15,099 nucleotides of DNA from Clostridia bacterium (GTDB taxonomy: Bacteria > Bacillota > Clostridia > Oscillospirales > Acutalibacteraceae). Position numbers and translations under genes: made by a program. Under the pieces are notes generated by a model that saw nothing but the letters and a program-made list of their open reading frames with translations, ran no database searches and was not told the DNA's origin. Below are positions 14,379 to 15,099 of this stretch, piece after piece. The stretch is from NCBI GenBank assembly GCA_017382915.1, contig JAFNZJ010000099.1, forward strand, positions 1 to 15,099. Reading direction: 5' to 3'. Positions within the stretch are counted from its first letter, which is position 1, and each line of letters starts with the position of its first letter.

Positions 14379-15099
14379 TTATCTGTAAAGTTTATGAATA
14401 TATGCGGCACCTATAATACCTGCATCGTTGCCAAGCTTGGCAATTTTAATTTGGGTTTGGCGTTCAACATTTTTTGCAAAATTATGCTTTTCTGCCGCCT
14501 TTTGAATAGGTTTAAGCAAGGTATCACCCTCTTTTGAAATGCCGCCACCAATACACAGTACTTCAGGTTGGAATATATTGATAACATTAACTATACCGTA
14601 TGAAAGATATTTTTCATAATCACGAACAACGGCAGTTGCAACTTCATCACCTGCGCGCATACCATCATAAGCGGTGCGACCGCTAACATTGTTAATATCA
14701 CCATCACACATTTGCCACATAGCGGTGTCTTTATTATCCTTCATGGCATCTTTGGTAAGATTTATAAGACCCGTTGCAGATGCATAGGTTTCTAAGCAAC
14801 CATTACGACCACAGGTACAGGGCTTACCATCAACAACTATTACGGTGTGACCAAGCTCACCACCTGCAAGGTTGGAGCCTGAAAAAAGCTTGCCGTCAAT
14901 AATAATTCCGCTGCCAACACCTGTGCCTAAAGTAATGGCTACCATATTTTTAGTACCAACACCTGCACCGGCTAAAAATTCACCGTATGCAGCGGCAGAT
15001 GCATCATTTTCTAAAAATACATCCCTGCCAAGACGCTCTTTAAGCATTGCGCCCATAGGCACATTGTTAAATCTCAAATTGTTTGAAGTGGCTATCATA
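14379..15099 (-). CDS. ROK-family sugar kinase, probable glucokinase (5' end beyond window)
   Basis: ROK kinases phosphorylate sugars such as glucose with ATP; the clan also includes other hexose and N-acetylhexosamine kinases and repressors. About 239 codons are visible up to the edge. Family enzymes are usually a little over 300 residues, so roughly 75 N-terminal codons, including the first phosphate loop, lie outside, and the ATG at 15096-15098 is internal. Seen, numbered from that Met: SNNLRFNNVP (5-14), the catalytic LENDASAAAYGE (29-40, D32), TLGTGVGSGI (56-65), the zinc and substrate region GGELGH (79-84) and CTCGRNGCLE (94-103) with H84, C94, C96 and C101, and GGGIS (around 203). No HTH can be judged because the N-terminus is missing. 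Glucokinase is favoured by the GELGH and CGRNGC motifs, but specificity is inferred. glcK would be the symbol if confirmed. Confidence 0.93.
   Translation of the reverse strand, partial: MIATSNNLRFNNVPMGAMLKERLGRDVFLENDASAAAYGEFLAGAGVGTKNMVAITLGTGVGSGIIIDGKLFSGSNLAGGELGHTVIVVDGKPCTCGRNGCLETYASATGLINLTKDAMKDNKDTAMWQMCDGDINNVSGRTAYDGMRAGDEVATAVVRDYEKYLSYGIVNVINIFQPEVLCIGGGISKEGDTLLKPIQKAAEKHNFAKNVERQTQIKIAKLGNDAGIIGAAYIHKLYR

Overview
The window is ordinary bacterial chromosome, densely packed, with every recognisable gene on the minus strand. The gene content and order point to the Firmicutes, most likely class Clostridia (Ruminococcaceae/Oscillospiraceae-like). The evidence is a PolC-type polymerase, WhiA beside MurB, a pyrH-frr-uppS-cdsA-dxr-rseP-ispG-polC cluster, ATP-type PfkA downstream of dnaE, near-consensus sigma-A promoters and Shine-Dalgarno sites rich in G. 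The species cannot be named from the sequence alone. No mobile element, tRNA, rRNA or CRISPR array is visible, and no gene-free stretch exceeds about 170 bases.

Reading in the direction of transcription (high to low coordinates), the first block is a ROK-family sugar kinase cut by the window edge (14379-15099), murB (13450-14361), whiA (12514-13413), dnaE (9022-12477) and pfkA (7996-8958). The gaps between the first four genes are 17-36 bases and suggest one transcript. pfkA has its own near-consensus promoter overlapping the end of dnaE, a small leader hairpin, and a strong rho-independent terminator 6 bases after its stop codon.

The second block starts at a near-consensus promoter (7890-7918). 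It runs pyrH (7119-7823), frr (6544-7098), a 72-base gap with a hairpin, uppS (5743-6471), cdsA (4921-5739), dxr (3747-4886), rseP (2640-3704), ispG (1566-2630) and the 5' part of polC (1-1559, continuing off the window). Functionally it joins pyrimidine nucleotide supply and ribosome recycling to isoprenoid (MEP pathway: Dxr, IspG), undecaprenyl-carrier (UppS) and phospholipid (CdsA) synthesis, plus a membrane site-2 protease and a replicative polymerase.

The main surprise is in the two C-family DNA polymerases. The PolC fragment has its N-terminal domain, a Pro-Ala linker, an OB fold and a PHP domain. The DEDDh 3'-5' exonuclease that normally interrupts the PHP domain of PolC is absent: the two PHP halves are joined in frame by about 20 residues. 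The DnaE encoded about 7.5 kb away keeps all nine PHP metal ligands and a QMSLF clamp-binding motif, so it looks like a DnaE1-type enzyme. A PolC+DnaE1 pairing is known from Clostridia. Whether the PHP domain of either enzyme does the proofreading here is inference. A second, smaller signal is a pair of identical 16-bp near-palindromes exactly 40 bp apart in the 3' end of dnaE, just upstream of the pfkA promoter.
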